A stretch of DNA of 64,000 nt. It comes from PALSA-612 sp963791225 (lineage in GTDB: Bacteria > Actinomycetota > Thermoleophilia > Gaiellales > Gaiellaceae). Position numbers and translations under genes: made by a program. Positions within the stretch are counted from its first letter, which is position 1. Each line of letters opens with the position of its first letter. Of this stretch, positions 15,218-24,507 are shown piece after piece. Under the pieces are notes generated by a model. That model did no database searches. It saw only the letters and a list, made by a program, of their open reading frames with translations, and was not told the origin of the DNA. The stretch spans positions 4,220-68,219 of the forward strand of contig CAWBRV010000006.1 of assembly GCA_963791225.1 (NCBI GenBank), read 5' to 3'.

Positions 15218-16518
15218 TGCTGTTCGCGAGTGAAGCGCGCGGAGAGGACGTCGTGTTCCGCGGCGCGCGGGTGCTCGACCCGTCGGAGGGCGTCGACGAG
15301 GTGGTCGACGTCCGGGTCGACGCGGGCGTGATCGCCGCGATCGGCGCCGGGCTCGACACGAACGAGCACCGGGTCTTCGACGGCGCCGGCCTCGTCCTGG
15401 CGCCGGCCTTCGTCGATCCCCACGTCCACCTGCGGACGCCCGGCCGCGAGGACGAGGAGACGATCGCCTCCGGCACGGACGCGGCTGCCGCCGGCGGCTA
15501 CTGCGCGATCTTCGCGATGCCGAACACCGATCCGATCGTCGACTCCGCAGCCGTGCTCTCGTCGCTCGTCGAGAAGGCGCGCGCCGAGGCGGTGATCCCG
15601 GTCGGGTTCCTGGCCGCGATCTCGAAGGGCCAGGCCGGCACGGAGCTGACGGAGATGGGCGAGCTCGCCGATGCGGGCGCCGCCGGGTTCACCGACGACG
15701 GGCGTCCGGTCGTCTCACCGGGGCTGATGCGGCGGGCGCTCCAGTACAGCCCGATCGCCGGGCGGCGCGTCGCCGTCCACTGCGAGGAGCCGACCCTCAC
15801 CCGCGGCGGCCATATGCACGAGGGTGCCGTCTCGGCCGAGCTCGGCTTCACCGGCTACCCGTCGGTCGGCGAAAGCGTCATGGTCGAGCGAGACCTGTCG
15901 CTCGCGGGCTTCGAAGACCGGCCGCTGCACCTGATGCACCTCTCGGCCCGCGAGTCGGTCGAGGCGCTCTCGCGCGCCCAGGTCGCCGGAGTCGCCGCGA
16001 CCGGCGAGGTGACGCCGCACCACCTCTGCCTGACGGACGAGGCGGTGCGCTCGCTCGACCCGAACGTGAAGATGAATCCGCCGCTGCGAGGCGCCGACGA
16101 CCGTGCCGCACTCGTCGCAGGACTCCGTGACGGGACGATCTCCTGCGTCGCCACCGACCACGCGCCACATGCGCGGCAGGAGAAGGACGTCCCGTTCGAG
16201 GAGGCGCCGTTCGGCGTCACCGGCCTCGAGACCGCGTTCGCCGCGCTGAACACGCATCTCGTCGGGCCGGGACTGCTGACGCTCGAGACGCTGCTCGAGC
16301 GGATGTCGGCCGGGCCGGCGCGCGCGTTCGGGCTCGAGCAGCCGCGGATCGCCGTCGGCGCGACCGCGAACCTCGTCCTGCTCGACACCGGGTCGGCCTG
16401 GCGCGTGAGCGAGGACGGCTTCCGCTCGCGCTCGGTCAACTCGTGGCTGCTCGGACAGACGCTCAAGGGCAAGGTGCGGCTGACGGTTGCCGCCGGCCGG
16501 GTGGTCTTCGACGCATGA
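15217..16518 (+). CDS. pyrC: Dihydroorotase
   Basis: This class I dihydroorotase (amidohydrolase superfamily, 433 residues) closes carbamoyl-aspartate to dihydroorotate. Metal motif DPHVHLRTPG is near residue 67, ending in the substrate-binding Arg; later ligands are in VHCEEPTL, HLMHLSARES and ATDHAPH. ATG 15217 overlaps the pyrB stop and is preferred over the in-frame GTG three bases earlier. The stop overlaps the carA ATG. Confidence 0.95.
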   Translation: MLFASEARGEDVVFRGARVLDPSEGVDEVVDVRVDAGVIAAIGAGLDTNEHRVFDGAGLVLAPAFVDPHVHLRTPGREDEETIASGTDAAAAGGYCAIFAMPNTDPIVDSAAVLSSLVEKARAEAVIPVGFLAAISKGQAGTELTEMGELADAGAAGFTDDGRPVVSPGLMRRALQYSPIAGRRVAVHCEEPTLTRGGHMHEGAVSAELGFTGYPSVGESVMVERDLSLAGFEDRPLHLMHLSARESVEALSRAQVAGVAATGEVTPHHLCLTDEAVRSLDPNVKMNPPLRGADDRAALVAGLRDGTISCVATDHAPHARQEKDVPFEEAPFGVTGLETAFAALNTHLVGPGLLTLETLLERMSAGPARAFGLEQPRIAVGATANLVLLDTGSAWRVSEDGFRSRSVNSWLLGQTLKGKVRLTVAAGRVVFDA

Positions 16519-17552
16519 CGGGCGCGCTCGTGCTCGAGGACGGCGAGGTCTTCGCCGGCCGCTCGGTGGGCGCCGCCGGCACGGCGTTCGGCGAGGCGGT
16601 CTTCGCGACCGCGATGACGGGCTACCAGGAGCTCGTCACCGACCCGAGTTACGCCGAGCAGATCCTCTGTTTCACGGCGCCGATGATCGGCAACTACGGG
16701 GTTGCCGACGAGCGCTGCGAGTCGTCGGCCGTGCACGTGCGCGGCGTCGTCATGCGGGAGGCGCGGGGGCCTGAGTGGACGAAGTGGCTCGCCCAGAACG
16801 ACGTCGTCGCGCTGACGGGCATGGACACGCGCTCGCTCGTCCTGCACCTTCGCGACGGCGGCTCGAAGCGCGCCGCAATCGCGGCCGGCGAGGTCGACGT
16901 CGAGGAGACGCTGGCAGCGGTTTGCGCCCGGCCGGGCATGGACGGATGCTCGCTCGCGGCCGGAGTCTCGACGGAGGAGCCGTACCGGTTCTGCGCAGGC
17001 GAGGGCCCGGACGTGGCCGTCGTCGACTACGGGTGCAAGCGCTCGATCCTCGGCCGACTCGCCCGGACCGGTGCGTCCGTGACCGTCTACCCGCACGACG
17101 TGGACTCGGACACGCTCGCGGGACACGACGGCGTCCTGCTCTCGAACGGGCCCGGCGACCCAGAGCCGCTGCAGGACGAGGTCGCGACTCTGTCCGGCCT
17201 GGTGGGCCGCGTGCCGGTCTTCGGGATCTGCCTCGGCCATCAGCTGCTCGCGCTCGCGACCGGCCTCGAGACGTTCAAGCTGCCGTTCGGGCACCGCGGG
17301 GCGAACCATCCAGTGGTCGACCGGCCGTCGGGCCGCGTGCTCGTGACGAGCCAGAACCATGGCTTCGCCGTCCGCCCGTCGGAGGGACGCGAGGCGACGC
17401 ACGTGTCGCTCTACGACGGCACGGTCGAGGGACTCGAGTACCCGGAGCTCCGCGCCCGCTCGGTGCAGTTCCACCCCGAGGCGGGGCCCGGGCCGCACGA
17501 CGCCTGGCCGCTGCTCGAGTCATGGGTGGAGGAGCTTCGTGCCGCGGCGTAA
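16515..17552 (+). CDS. carA: Carbamoyl-phosphate synthase small (glutaminase) subunit
   Basis: CarA hydrolyses glutamine and channels ammonia to CarB. The N-terminal domain starts GALVLEDGEVFAGRSVGAAG. The C-terminal class I glutamine amidotransferase has its nucleophile in FGICLGHQLLA (near residue 238) and the catalytic His and Glu in FHPEAGPGPHD (near 318). ATG 16515 overlaps the pyrC stop (ATGA). Length 345 is a little below average. It overlaps the carB GTG by 14 nt. Confidence 0.95.
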   Translation: MTGALVLEDGEVFAGRSVGAAGTAFGEAVFATAMTGYQELVTDPSYAEQILCFTAPMIGNYGVADERCESSAVHVRGVVMREARGPEWTKWLAQNDVVALTGMDTRSLVLHLRDGGSKRAAIAAGEVDVEETLAAVCARPGMDGCSLAAGVSTEEPYRFCAGEGPDVAVVDYGCKRSILGRLARTGASVTVYPHDVDSDTLAGHDGVLLSNGPGDPEPLQDEVATLSGLVGRVPVFGICLGHQLLALATGLETFKLPFGHRGANHPVVDRPSGRVLVTSQNHGFAVRPSEGREATHVSLYDGTVEGLEYPELRARSVQFHPEAGPGPHDAWPLLESWVEELRAAA

Positions 17553-20463
17553 CGACATCAAATCCGTCCTGATCATCGGCTCCGGGCCGATCGTGATCGG
17601 GCAGGCATGTGAGTTCGACTACGCGGGCTGCCAGGCGCTCAAGGTGCTTCGCGAGGACGGGTTCCGCACGATCGTGGTCAACTCGAACCCGGCGACGATC
17701 ATGACCGACCCCGGATTCGCCGACCGCACCTACCTCGAGCCGCTCGACCTCGAGGGCGTCGGCGCCGTGATCGAGCGCGAGCAGCCGGATGCCGTGCTGC
17801 CGACGATGGGCGGGCAAACGGGGCTCAACCTGGCCCGGGACCTCGCCGAGGTGGGCCTGCTGTTCGGCGCCGAGCTGATCGGCGCTCCGCTCGACGTGAT
17901 CCAGCGCGCTGAGGATCGCGAGCTCTTCCGCGACGCGGTGCGAAGCGTCGGCCTGGCCGTGCCCGAGTCGCGAATCGTCACGTCGCTCGACGAGCTGGAC
18001 GGCATCAAGCTGCCCGCCGTCGTCAGGCCGGCGTTCACGCTCGGCGGCCACGGCGGCGGCTTCGTCGCGACACCGCCGGATCTCCACCGGCAGGTGGAGA
18101 TCGGACTGGCGGAGAGCCCGATCGGGCAGGTCCTGGTCGAGGAGTCGGTGCGCGGGTGGGACGAGTTCGAGCTCGAGGTCGTGCGCGACGCGGCGGACAA
18201 CGTCGTGATCGTCTGCTCGATCGAGAACCTCGACCCGATGGGAGTGCACACTGGCGACTCGGTGACGGTCGCGCCGCAGATGACCCTCTCGGACGATGCC
18301 TATCAGGAACTCCGCGACGCGGCGGCGGCCGTGATCCGCGCCGTCGGCGTCGAGTGCGGCGGCTCGAACATCCAGTTCGCCCGCAGCCGCGAGACCGGCG
18401 ACGTGCGCGTGATCGAGATGAACCCGCGCGTCTCCCGCTCCTCGGCGCTCGCGTCGAAGGCGACCGGCTACCCGATCGCGAAGGTTGCCGCCAAGCTCGC
18501 CGTCGGCTACACGCTCGACGAGATCCCGAACGACCTGACGCGGACGACGCCCGCGAGCTTCGAGCCGACGCTCGACTACGTCGTCGTCAAGTTCCCGCGC
18601 TTCGCGTTCGAGAAGTTCCCCGGCGCCGACACGACGCTGGGCACGCAGATGAAGTCGGTCGGCGAGTCGATGGGGATTGGCCGCACCTTCGCAGAGGCGT
18701 TCTGGAAGGCGCGTCGCGGGCTCGAGATCGATCCCGAGTGGCGGCCCGAGAACCTCCATCCCTGGTTCGCACGCGAACTCGAGGCTCCCAGGCCCGAGGG
18801 GCCGGTCGTGTACCGCCGCGTCGACTCCTGCGCCGGCGAGGTCGCCGCCGACTCGAACTACTTCTACTCGACGCGCGGCGAGCGCGACGAACAGCCTCCC
18901 GAGCCCGGCAAGAGCGTCGTCATCCTCGGTTCGGGCCCGAACCGGATCGGACAGGGGATCGAGTTCGACTACTGCTGCGTCCACGCGGCGCAGGCCTTCC
19001 GCGGGCTCGGCTACGAGTCGGTGATGGTCAACTGCAATCCCGAGACCGTCTCCACCGACTACGACACGTCCGACCGGCTCTACTTCGAGCCGCTCGACGA
19101 GGAGTCCGTGCTCGCTGTGCTCGAACGGGAGCAGCCGGTCGGGGTCTGCATCCAGTTCGGCGGCCAGACGCCGCTCAAGCTCGCCCGGGCGATCGAGCGC
19201 GCCGGCCACCGCATCCTCGGGACGCCGTTCGACGCCGTCGACCTGGCCGAGGACCGCGAGCGCTTCGGCGGCTTGCTCGCCCGGCTCGGCATCCGCTGCC
19301 CGGAGTGGGGGACGGCCATGACGGCGGCCGAGGCGATCGAGGTCGCCGACCGGATCGGCTATCCCGTCCTCGTGCGGCCCTCCTACGTGCTCGGCGGCCG
19401 CGCCATGCGCGTCTGCTACCGGCCCGACCAGATTCACGCCGCCTTCGAGCACCTCACCGGGCCGGTGCTCGTCGACCGCTTCCTCGAGGCCGCGCTCGAG
19501 ATCGACGTCGACGCCCTCTGCGACGGCGAGGAGACCTACGTCGCGGCGGTGATGGAGCACGTCGAGGAGGCGGGCGTGCACTCGGGCGACTCGTCGTGCG
19601 TGCTGCCGCCGCACTCGCTCGCACCCGAGCACGAGCACGAGATCCGCTCGGTCGTCGAGCGGCTCGCGCCGGCGCTCGGGGTCGTCGGGCTGATCAACGT
19701 CCAGCTCGCCGTCGCCGACGGCGACGTCTACGTGCTCGAGGCGAACCCACGCGCCTCCCGCACCGTGCCCTTCGCCAGCAAGGCGATCGGCGTCAACCTG
19801 GTCGAGGCCGCCTGCCGCCTGACGGCCGGCGCCCGCCTGGCCGAGCTCGTGCTGCCCCGCCGGCGCGCCGGGCGGCCGCACCGTGGGCCGGTCTCGGTCA
19901 AGGCGGCCGTGCTCCCCTTCGCGCGCTTCCCCGGGAGCGACCCCGTGCTCGGGCCCGAGATGCGCTCGACCGGCGAGGTGATGGCGTTCGCACTCGACTT
20001 CCCGAGCGCGTTCGCGAAGGCCGAGCGCGCCGCCGGCAGGCCGCTGCCCGTCGAGGGCACCGCGTTCCTGTCGGTCCGCGACGAGGACAAGCAGGCGCTC
20101 GTCCCCGTCGCCCGGACGCTCGCCGGCCTCGGCTTCCGGCTCGTCGCGACCGGCGGGACCGCCGCAGCGCTCGCCTCGGCGGGGATCGACGTCGAGCCGG
20201 TCGCGAAAGTCTCGGAGGCGGCCGGTGGGACGACCGTGGTCGACCTGATTCGCAAGCACCGTTGCCAGCTCGTGCTCAACACGCCGCAGGGCTCGGAGGC
20301 GCGGAGCGATGGGTACCGCATCCGCGAGGCAGCGCTGCGCGCGCGCGTTCCGTGTATCACGACGCTCGCGGGTGCTGCCGCAGCGGTGGAGGCGATCGCC
20401 GGCGCCCGCGCCGAGTCAGCGCGGAGCCTGCAGGAGAGACATGGGGCAGCGGCAACGGCTTAG
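17539..20463 (+). CDS. carB: Carbamoyl-phosphate synthase large subunit with shrunken oligomerization domain
   Basis: CarB makes carbamoyl phosphate from bicarbonate, ammonia and two ATP. The frame is intact, with two ATP-grasp halves (SVLIIGSGPIVIGQACEFDY and SVVILGSGPNRIGQGIEFDY) and a C-terminal MGS-like allosteric domain (LVATGGTAAALASAG). At 974 residues it is about 100 shorter than usual. The gap is in the oligomerization domain: only about 27 residues separate AFWKARRGLE (near residue 386) from VYRRVDSC (near 423). The GTG start overlaps carA. A very long minus-strand ORF opposite is a codon-bias shadow. Confidence 0.95.
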   Translation: MPRRNDIKSVLIIGSGPIVIGQACEFDYAGCQALKVLREDGFRTIVVNSNPATIMTDPGFADRTYLEPLDLEGVGAVIEREQPDAVLPTMGGQTGLNLARDLAEVGLLFGAELIGAPLDVIQRAEDRELFRDAVRSVGLAVPESRIVTSLDELDGIKLPAVVRPAFTLGGHGGGFVATPPDLHRQVEIGLAESPIGQVLVEESVRGWDEFELEVVRDAADNVVIVCSIENLDPMGVHTGDSVTVAPQMTLSDDAYQELRDAAAAVIRAVGVECGGSNIQFARSRETGDVRVIEMNPRVSRSSALASKATGYPIAKVAAKLAVGYTLDEIPNDLTRTTPASFEPTLDYVVVKFPRFAFEKFPGADTTLGTQMKSVGESMGIGRTFAEAFWKARRGLEIDPEWRPENLHPWFARELEAPRPEGPVVYRRVDSCAGEVAADSNYFYSTRGERDEQPPEPGKSVVILGSGPNRIGQGIEFDYCCVHAAQAFRGLGYESVMVNCNPETVSTDYDTSDRLYFEPLDEESVLAVLEREQPVGVCIQFGGQTPLKLARAIERAGHRILGTPFDAVDLAEDRERFGGLLARLGIRCPEWGTAMTAAEAIEVADRIGYPVLVRPSYVLGGRAMRVCYRPDQIHAAFEHLTGPVLVDRFLEAALEIDVDALCDGEETYVAAVMEHVEEAGVHSGDSSCVLPPHSLAPEHEHEIRSVVERLAPALGVVGLINVQLAVADGDVYVLEANPRASRTVPFASKAIGVNLVEAACRLTAGARLAELVLPRRRAGRPHRGPVSVKAAVLPFARFPGSDPVLGPEMRSTGEVMAFALDFPSAFAKAERAAGRPLPVEGTAFLSVRDEDKQALVPVARTLAGLGFRLVATGGTAAALASAGIDVEPVAKVSEAAGGTTVVDLIRKHRCQLVLNTPQGSEARSDGYRIREAALRARVPCITTLAGAAAAVEAIAGARAESARSLQERHGAAATA

Positions 20464-21100
20464 CGTCACCGGAGTCGAGGCGATCGGGCCGTACACGCTG
20501 CTCCGGGTCGAACGGGGCGGGCTCGACCCCGGCCGGCCCGGACAGTTCTTCATGCTCTCGCCTCCCGGCCGGGTGCTGCCGCGGCCGATGAGCCTGTGCC
20601 TGGCACCGCCGGGCGAGCTCGCGTTCCTCGTCGATCCGATCGGCCCCGGGACCCGTGCCCTCTGCGAGCTGGAGCATGGCGACGAACTCGACGTCTTCGG
20701 TCCGCTCGGCAACGGCTTCGACCTCGACGTCGACAGGCCGCTGCTCGTCGGCGGCGGGATCGGCATCGCGCCGCTCCCGTACCTCTCGGACGAACTCGGG
20801 TCGCCTCCGGCCGTGCTCGGCTTCCGGAGCGCCGCGCACGCCGAGGCCGCTGCGCTGCTCCCGCAGGCTGAGGTCGCCGTCGAGCCGACGCTCGTCACCG
20901 AGCTGATCGAGCCGGGCCACGACGTGCTCGCGTGCGGGCCCGAGCCGATGCTCGACGCCGTCGCCCGCCTCTGCCCGGGAGCACAGCTCGCCTGGGAGGC
21001 GCCGATGGCCTGCGGCTACGGGGCCTGCTACGGCTGCGCGGTCGAGATCGACGGAGAGTGGAAGCGCCTCTGCTTAGAGGGACCTGTCCTTGCTGCTTAA
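20441..21100 (+). CDS. pyrK: Dihydroorotate dehydrogenase electron-transfer subunit
   Basis: PyrK carries electrons from a class 1B PyrD to NAD+ through FAD and a [2Fe-2S] cluster. The 219-residue protein has the ferredoxin-reductase-like FAD domain (RPGQFFMLSPPG, LPRPMSLCL), a nucleotide-binding glycine loop (LVGGGIGIAPLPYL) and a C-terminal iron-sulfur motif, CGYGACYGC. ATG 20441 follows GGAGAG and overlaps carB's end. The TTG start of pyrD overlaps its last codons. Confidence 0.92.
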   Translation: MGQRQRLSVTGVEAIGPYTLLRVERGGLDPGRPGQFFMLSPPGRVLPRPMSLCLAPPGELAFLVDPIGPGTRALCELEHGDELDVFGPLGNGFDLDVDRPLLVGGGIGIAPLPYLSDELGSPPAVLGFRSAAHAEAAALLPQAEVAVEPTLVTELIEPGHDVLACGPEPMLDAVARLCPGAQLAWEAPMACGYGACYGCAVEIDGEWKRLCLEGPVLAA

Positions 21101-21959
21101 CGCCTCCGGCTGCCTCGACGCGCTCACCGCGCCCGAGGTGGCGCGGCAACTCGACGCGTTCGTGACCAAGACGGTCACGCCGCTCCCGCGGCCGGGCAAC
21201 GCACCCGTCCGGATCGTCGAGACCGACGCGGGGATGCTCAACTCGATCGGCCTCGCCAACCCGGGACGCGAGCGGTTCCTCGCCGAAACGCTGCCCCGCC
21301 TCCGCGACCTCGGCCTACCGCTGTGGGTTTCGGTCGGCGGGTTCTCCGCACGCGAGTACGCGGAGACGTGCGAGCGACTCGACGGGGTCACGGTCGAGCT
21401 CAACCTCTCCTGCCCGAACGTGGACGAGGCGCCCGAGTCCGCCGCGGAGATCGTCGCCGCCTGCCGTGCCGCGACGACTCTGCCGCTGTACGCAAAGCTG
21501 TCGCCGGCCGCCTGGGACATCACGGAGGTCGCCCGGGCCGTGGAGGCGGCGGGCGCGGACGGCCTCTCGCTCGTCAACACGATGCGCGGCCTGGCGCTCG
21601 ATCCACGGACGCTGAGACCGGTCCTCGGCACCGCGACGGGCGGCTACTCGGGACCTGCGCTGCGCCCGATCGCGCTCGCCGCCGTCTATGCGTGCCGGCG
21701 CGTGACCGGCCTGCCGATCGTCGGGATGGGCGGCATCACGACGGGCCGGGACGCGCTCGAGCTAGTGGCCGCCGGCGCCTCCGCGGTCGCGCTCGGCACC
21801 GTCCTCTTCGGGGATCCGGATGCCCCCGCGCGCATCCGGGCGGAGCTCGCTGTCGAGCTCGACCGGCTCGGGTTCGACTCGATCGACGCCGTGAGGGGCG
21901 TCGCGCACGACACCGACGCTGTCCTCCGTGGCCCCGTAGTTGCGGGTCCCGTGCCGTAA
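21090..21959 (+). CDS. pyrD: Dihydroorotate dehydrogenase catalytic subunit (class 1B type)
   Basis: The 289-residue TIM-barrel FMN enzyme oxidises dihydroorotate to orotate. Signatures are SIGLANPGRERF, VELNLSCPNVDE (the Cys-containing catalytic region of class 1B enzymes), PLYAKLSPAAWD, and VGMGGITTGRDALELVAAGA for phosphate binding. Pairing with pyrK agrees with an NAD+-dependent enzyme. The TTG start (LLNASG) overlaps pyrK by 11 nt. pyrE and pyrF are not seen after it; mihF follows instead. Confidence 0.94.
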   Translation: MLLNASGCLDALTAPEVARQLDAFVTKTVTPLPRPGNAPVRIVETDAGMLNSIGLANPGRERFLAETLPRLRDLGLPLWVSVGGFSAREYAETCERLDGVTVELNLSCPNVDEAPESAAEIVAACRAATTLPLYAKLSPAAWDITEVARAVEAAGADGLSLVNTMRGLALDPRTLRPVLGTATGGYSGPALRPIALAAVYACRRVTGLPIVGMGGITTGRDALELVAAGASAVALGTVLFGDPDAPARIRAELAVELDRLGFDSIDAVRGVAHDTDAVLRGPVVAGPVP

Positions 21960-21979
21960 GAAGTACGCTCGCCGAGGGC

Positions 21980-22010
21980 TTGCAGAAATCTTCCGTCGCG
22001 GTGTTAGTAT
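21980..22010 (+). promoter_or_regulatory. Promoter for mihF
   Basis: TTGCAG (21980-21985) and TAGTAT (22005-22010), 19 bp apart (18 if TTAGTA is used), sit in the 64-bp gap between pyrD and mihF. The ATG is 13 bases after the -10, leaving almost no leader. Confidence 0.55.
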
Positions 22011-22023
22011 CGACGCCCCACTC

Positions 22024-22353
22024 ATGGTCGCGTCCAAGACTCAAAGCCAGGCGCCGTCCCGTTCACTCGATCAGCGGATGGACGCACTCCGGCGAGCCAA
22101 CGACATCCGGGTCAAGCGGGCGCAGCTCAAGAAGGACCTCAAGCTCGGCGAGATGCGGATCGACGAGATCCTCCGCGACCCGCCCGAGTACGTGTCGACC
22201 GCGAAGGTCCTCGACATGCTGATGGCGGTGCCGAAGTTCGGCCAGGTGAAGGCGAAGCGGTACCTGAACCAGTGCCGGATCAGCGAGTCGAAGACGGTGG
22301 GTGGGCTCTCCGACAGGCAGCGCACCGAGCTGATTGGGCTCTTCAGCCGGTAG
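22024..22353 (+). CDS. mihF: Actinobacterial integration host factor, mIHF
   Basis: The 109-residue basic protein matches mIHF, the nucleoid protein restricted to actinobacteria. Visible features are a basic N-terminal helix (RMDALRRANDIRVKRAQLKK), a helix-two-turn-helix region (VLDMLMAVPKFGQVKAKRYL) and the C-terminal GGLSDRQRTELIGLF. It bends and organises DNA. Neighbours gmk-rpoZ-coaBC are the standard actinobacterial context. ATG 22024 was chosen over the longer frame because the family starts there and a promoter lies just upstream. Confidence 0.93.
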   Translation: MVASKTQSQAPSRSLDQRMDALRRANDIRVKRAQLKKDLKLGEMRIDEILRDPPEYVSTAKVLDMLMAVPKFGQVKAKRYLNQCRISESKTVGGLSDRQRTELIGLFSR

Positions 22354-22384
22354 CGGCGGACGCGCCGGTGGCCCCCTCGGCCTC

Positions 22385-22981
22385 ATGCGGCGCGACGACA
22401 GCTCGGGAGGCGAGACGTCTCGCGTGATCGTGATCACCGGCCCCTCGGGGGCGGGGAAGGGGACGCTGATCCGCGCGCTGCTCCCGCGCGTCGCCGACCT
22501 CGAGCTCGCCGTGTCGGCGACGACCCGACTGCGCCGCGAGGGCGAGGTCGAGGGCCGCGACTACTACTACCTCTCCGAGGCCGACTTCGCCCGCCGGGTC
22601 GCGAACGGCGAGTTCCTCGAGCACATCACCTACGTCTCGGGCCAGCGCTACGGCACGCTGCGCGAGGAGGTCGAGCGGATCGGCCACGAGGGACGGATCA
22701 CCGTGCTCGAGCTCGAGACGGAGGGCGCGCTCAAGGTCGCCGAGGAGCTTCCGGGCGTCGTCACGGTGTTCGTCACCGCGCCGCGCGCCGAGCTCGAGCG
22801 CCGGCTGCGCGAGCGCGCGACCGAGAGCGCGGGGGAGATCGGCGAGCGGCTCGACCTGGCCGAGAGCCAGCTGCTGCAGGCGAGCCTGTTCGATTACGTG
22901 GTCGAGAACGACGACCTCTCCCGGGCCGTCGACGACCTCGTCGCGATCGCCGCCGCCACCCGCGACGGTGCCGGCCGCTAG
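22385..22981 (+). CDS. gmk: Guanylate kinase
   Basis: Gmk phosphorylates GMP to GDP. The P-loop is GPSGAGKGT, the GMP-binding strands include ATTRLRREGEVEGRDYYYLSE with the S/T-R-Y pattern, and FVTAPRAELERRLRERATES is the lid and arginine region. From ATG 22385 it has 198 residues, normal length. Its stop codon lies inside the -10 element of rpoZ. Confidence 0.95.
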   Translation: MRRDDSSGGETSRVIVITGPSGAGKGTLIRALLPRVADLELAVSATTRLRREGEVEGRDYYYLSEADFARRVANGEFLEHITYVSGQRYGTLREEVERIGHEGRITVLELETEGALKVAEELPGVVTVFVTAPRAELERRLRERATESAGEIGERLDLAESQLLQASLFDYVVENDDLSRAVDDLVAIAAATRDGAGR

Positions 22982-22990
22982 CATGGGCGC

Positions 22991-23218
22991 ATGATCCAAC
23001 CTCGCATCGACAAGCTGTTCGGCAACGTCGACAGCCGTTACGCGCTCGTGATCGTCGCGGCCAAGCGGGCCCGGCAGATCAACAACTACCACCACCAGCT
23101 CGGCGAAGGCACGTTCGAGGAGCTCCCGCCGCTGGTCGAGTCGCGCTCGAAGAACTACTTGACGCTGGCCCTCGAGGAGATCGCCGAGGGCAAGATCAAG
23201 TACACCTACCCTTCCTGA
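22991..23218 (+). CDS. rpoZ: RNA polymerase omega subunit
   Basis: The 75-residue omega chain helps assemble the beta' subunit. Recognisable features are PRIDKLFGNVDSRYALVIVAAKRARQIN, with the conserved ALVIVAAKRARQ helix, and a tail typical of actinobacteria (LALEEIAEGKIKYT). TAGCAT (22979-22984) six bases before the ATG would give a leaderless transcript of its own, besides read-through from gmk. Confidence 0.95.
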   Translation: MIQPRIDKLFGNVDSRYALVIVAAKRARQINNYHHQLGEGTFEELPPLVESRSKNYLTLALEEIAEGKIKYTYPS

Positions 23219-23222
23219 CCTG

Positions 23223-23273
23223 CCTGACGAAGTCCGGCACGGCCTGCGGCCGCACCATGGTGACTTCGTCAGG
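23223..23273 (+). terminator. 12-bp inverted repeat after rpoZ
   Basis: CCTGACGAAGTC (23223-23234) pairs perfectly with GACTTCGTCAGG (23262-23273) around a GC-rich 27-nt loop that itself contains GCGGCCGC. It directly follows the rpoZ stop. There is no T-run; it may terminate or attenuate transcription into coaBC. Confidence 0.55.
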
Positions 23274-23356
23274 AGCGGAAGAGCGAGTGCGTTTGCGGCC
23301 GACGCCGGCGAAGCCGGCATCGGCGGCGACGGTCGCCTGCCATGCACAATGAATCC

Positions 23357-24507
23357 ATGGCACGCGTGATTCTCGGCGTCACCGGCGGGATCGCCGCCTA
23401 CAAGGCGTGCGAGCTCTGCCGGCTGCTGGTCAAGGTCAGGCCACGAGGTCACGCCGGTGCTGACCAAGGACGCCGAGCGATTCGTCACGGCGCACACCTT
23501 CGAGGCCCTCGCGCGGCGCGAGAGCCCGCGCGAGCTCTACCCGCATCTGCTCGACGCCGACCTGCTCGTCGTCGCGCCGCTGTCTGCCAACACGCTCGCC
23601 AAGCTCGCGCACGGCATCGCCGACAACGTGCTCACGCAGACCGCGCTCGCATTCGGCGGCCGCGTGCTCGTCGCGCCCGCGATGAACGTCCGCATGTGGG
23701 CGCATCCTGCGACGCAGGCGAACGCGACGCTCCTCGCCGAGCGGGGCGTCGAGCTGATCGGGCCGGAGGAGGGAGAGCTCGCCGAGGGCGAGACCGGCCT
23801 CGGCCGGATGACGGAGCCGGAGGAGATCTTCGCGCGCTGCCAGGTGCTCCTCGGTGCCGGCGGGAAGCTGCAGGGCCGTCGCGTGCTCGTCTCAGCCGGC
23901 GGGACACGCGAGCCGCTCGACGCCGTCCGCTTCCTCGGCAACCGCTCCTCGGGACGGATGGGCGTCGCCCTCGCCGAGGAGGCGCGCCGCCGCGGCGCGA
24001 CCGTGACGCTGCTCGCCGCCAACCTCGCCGTTCCCGTCCCACGCGGCATCGACGTCGTCCAGACGCCGACCGCGGCGGAGATGCAGATCGCCGCGGAGCA
24101 ACGCCGCGATGCGCGAGGTCGTGGTCATGGCCGCCGCGGTCGCCGACTACCGCCCCGCGGAGCCGATCGACGGCAAGCGGCCGAAGGACGGGAACGGCTG
24201 GAGCGTCGAGCTCGAGCCGACCGTCGACATCCTGCGCGAGCTCGGCGCGAGCCGGGGCAACGGGCAGGTGCTCGTCGGCTTTGCGGCCGACGCGGGCGAG
24301 GCCGGCCTCGTGCGGGCGCGGGAGAAGCTGACCGCGAAGAGCGCCGACCTGATCGTCTTCAACGACGTCGCAGGGGAGGGGATCGGCTTCGACGCCGCCG
24401 ACAACGAAGTCGTGCTGATCTCGCGCGCAGCCGAGCACGCAGTGCCTCGCGCCCGCAAGGAGGCGATCGCCGCCGCCGTTCTCGACGCAGTTGAGGCGCT
24501 GATCTGA
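23357..24507 (+). CDS. coaBC: Bifunctional CoaBC (phosphopantothenoylcysteine synthetase/decarboxylase), two frameshifts
   Basis: CoaBC makes 4'-phosphopantetheine for coenzyme A and is normally essential. It starts at ATG 23357 (MARVILGVTGGIAAYKACEL) and changes frame near 23438, where removing an A gives VKVGHEVTPVLTKDAERF. It continues through the flavoprotein domain (PLSANTLAKLAHGIADN, PAMNVRMW) into the synthetase domain (VLVSAGGTREPLDAVRFL). A second shift lies near 24100, after which it reads REVVVMAAAVADYRP to the end. All catalytic blocks are present, so these are probably sequence errors. Confidence 0.85.

Noticed and set aside
17275..20259. A 994-codon minus-strand ORF opposite carB
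   Set aside because: It mirrors the third-position GC bias of the intact carB gene on the plus strand, has no recognisable motifs and is typical of antisense shadows in high-GC DNA.
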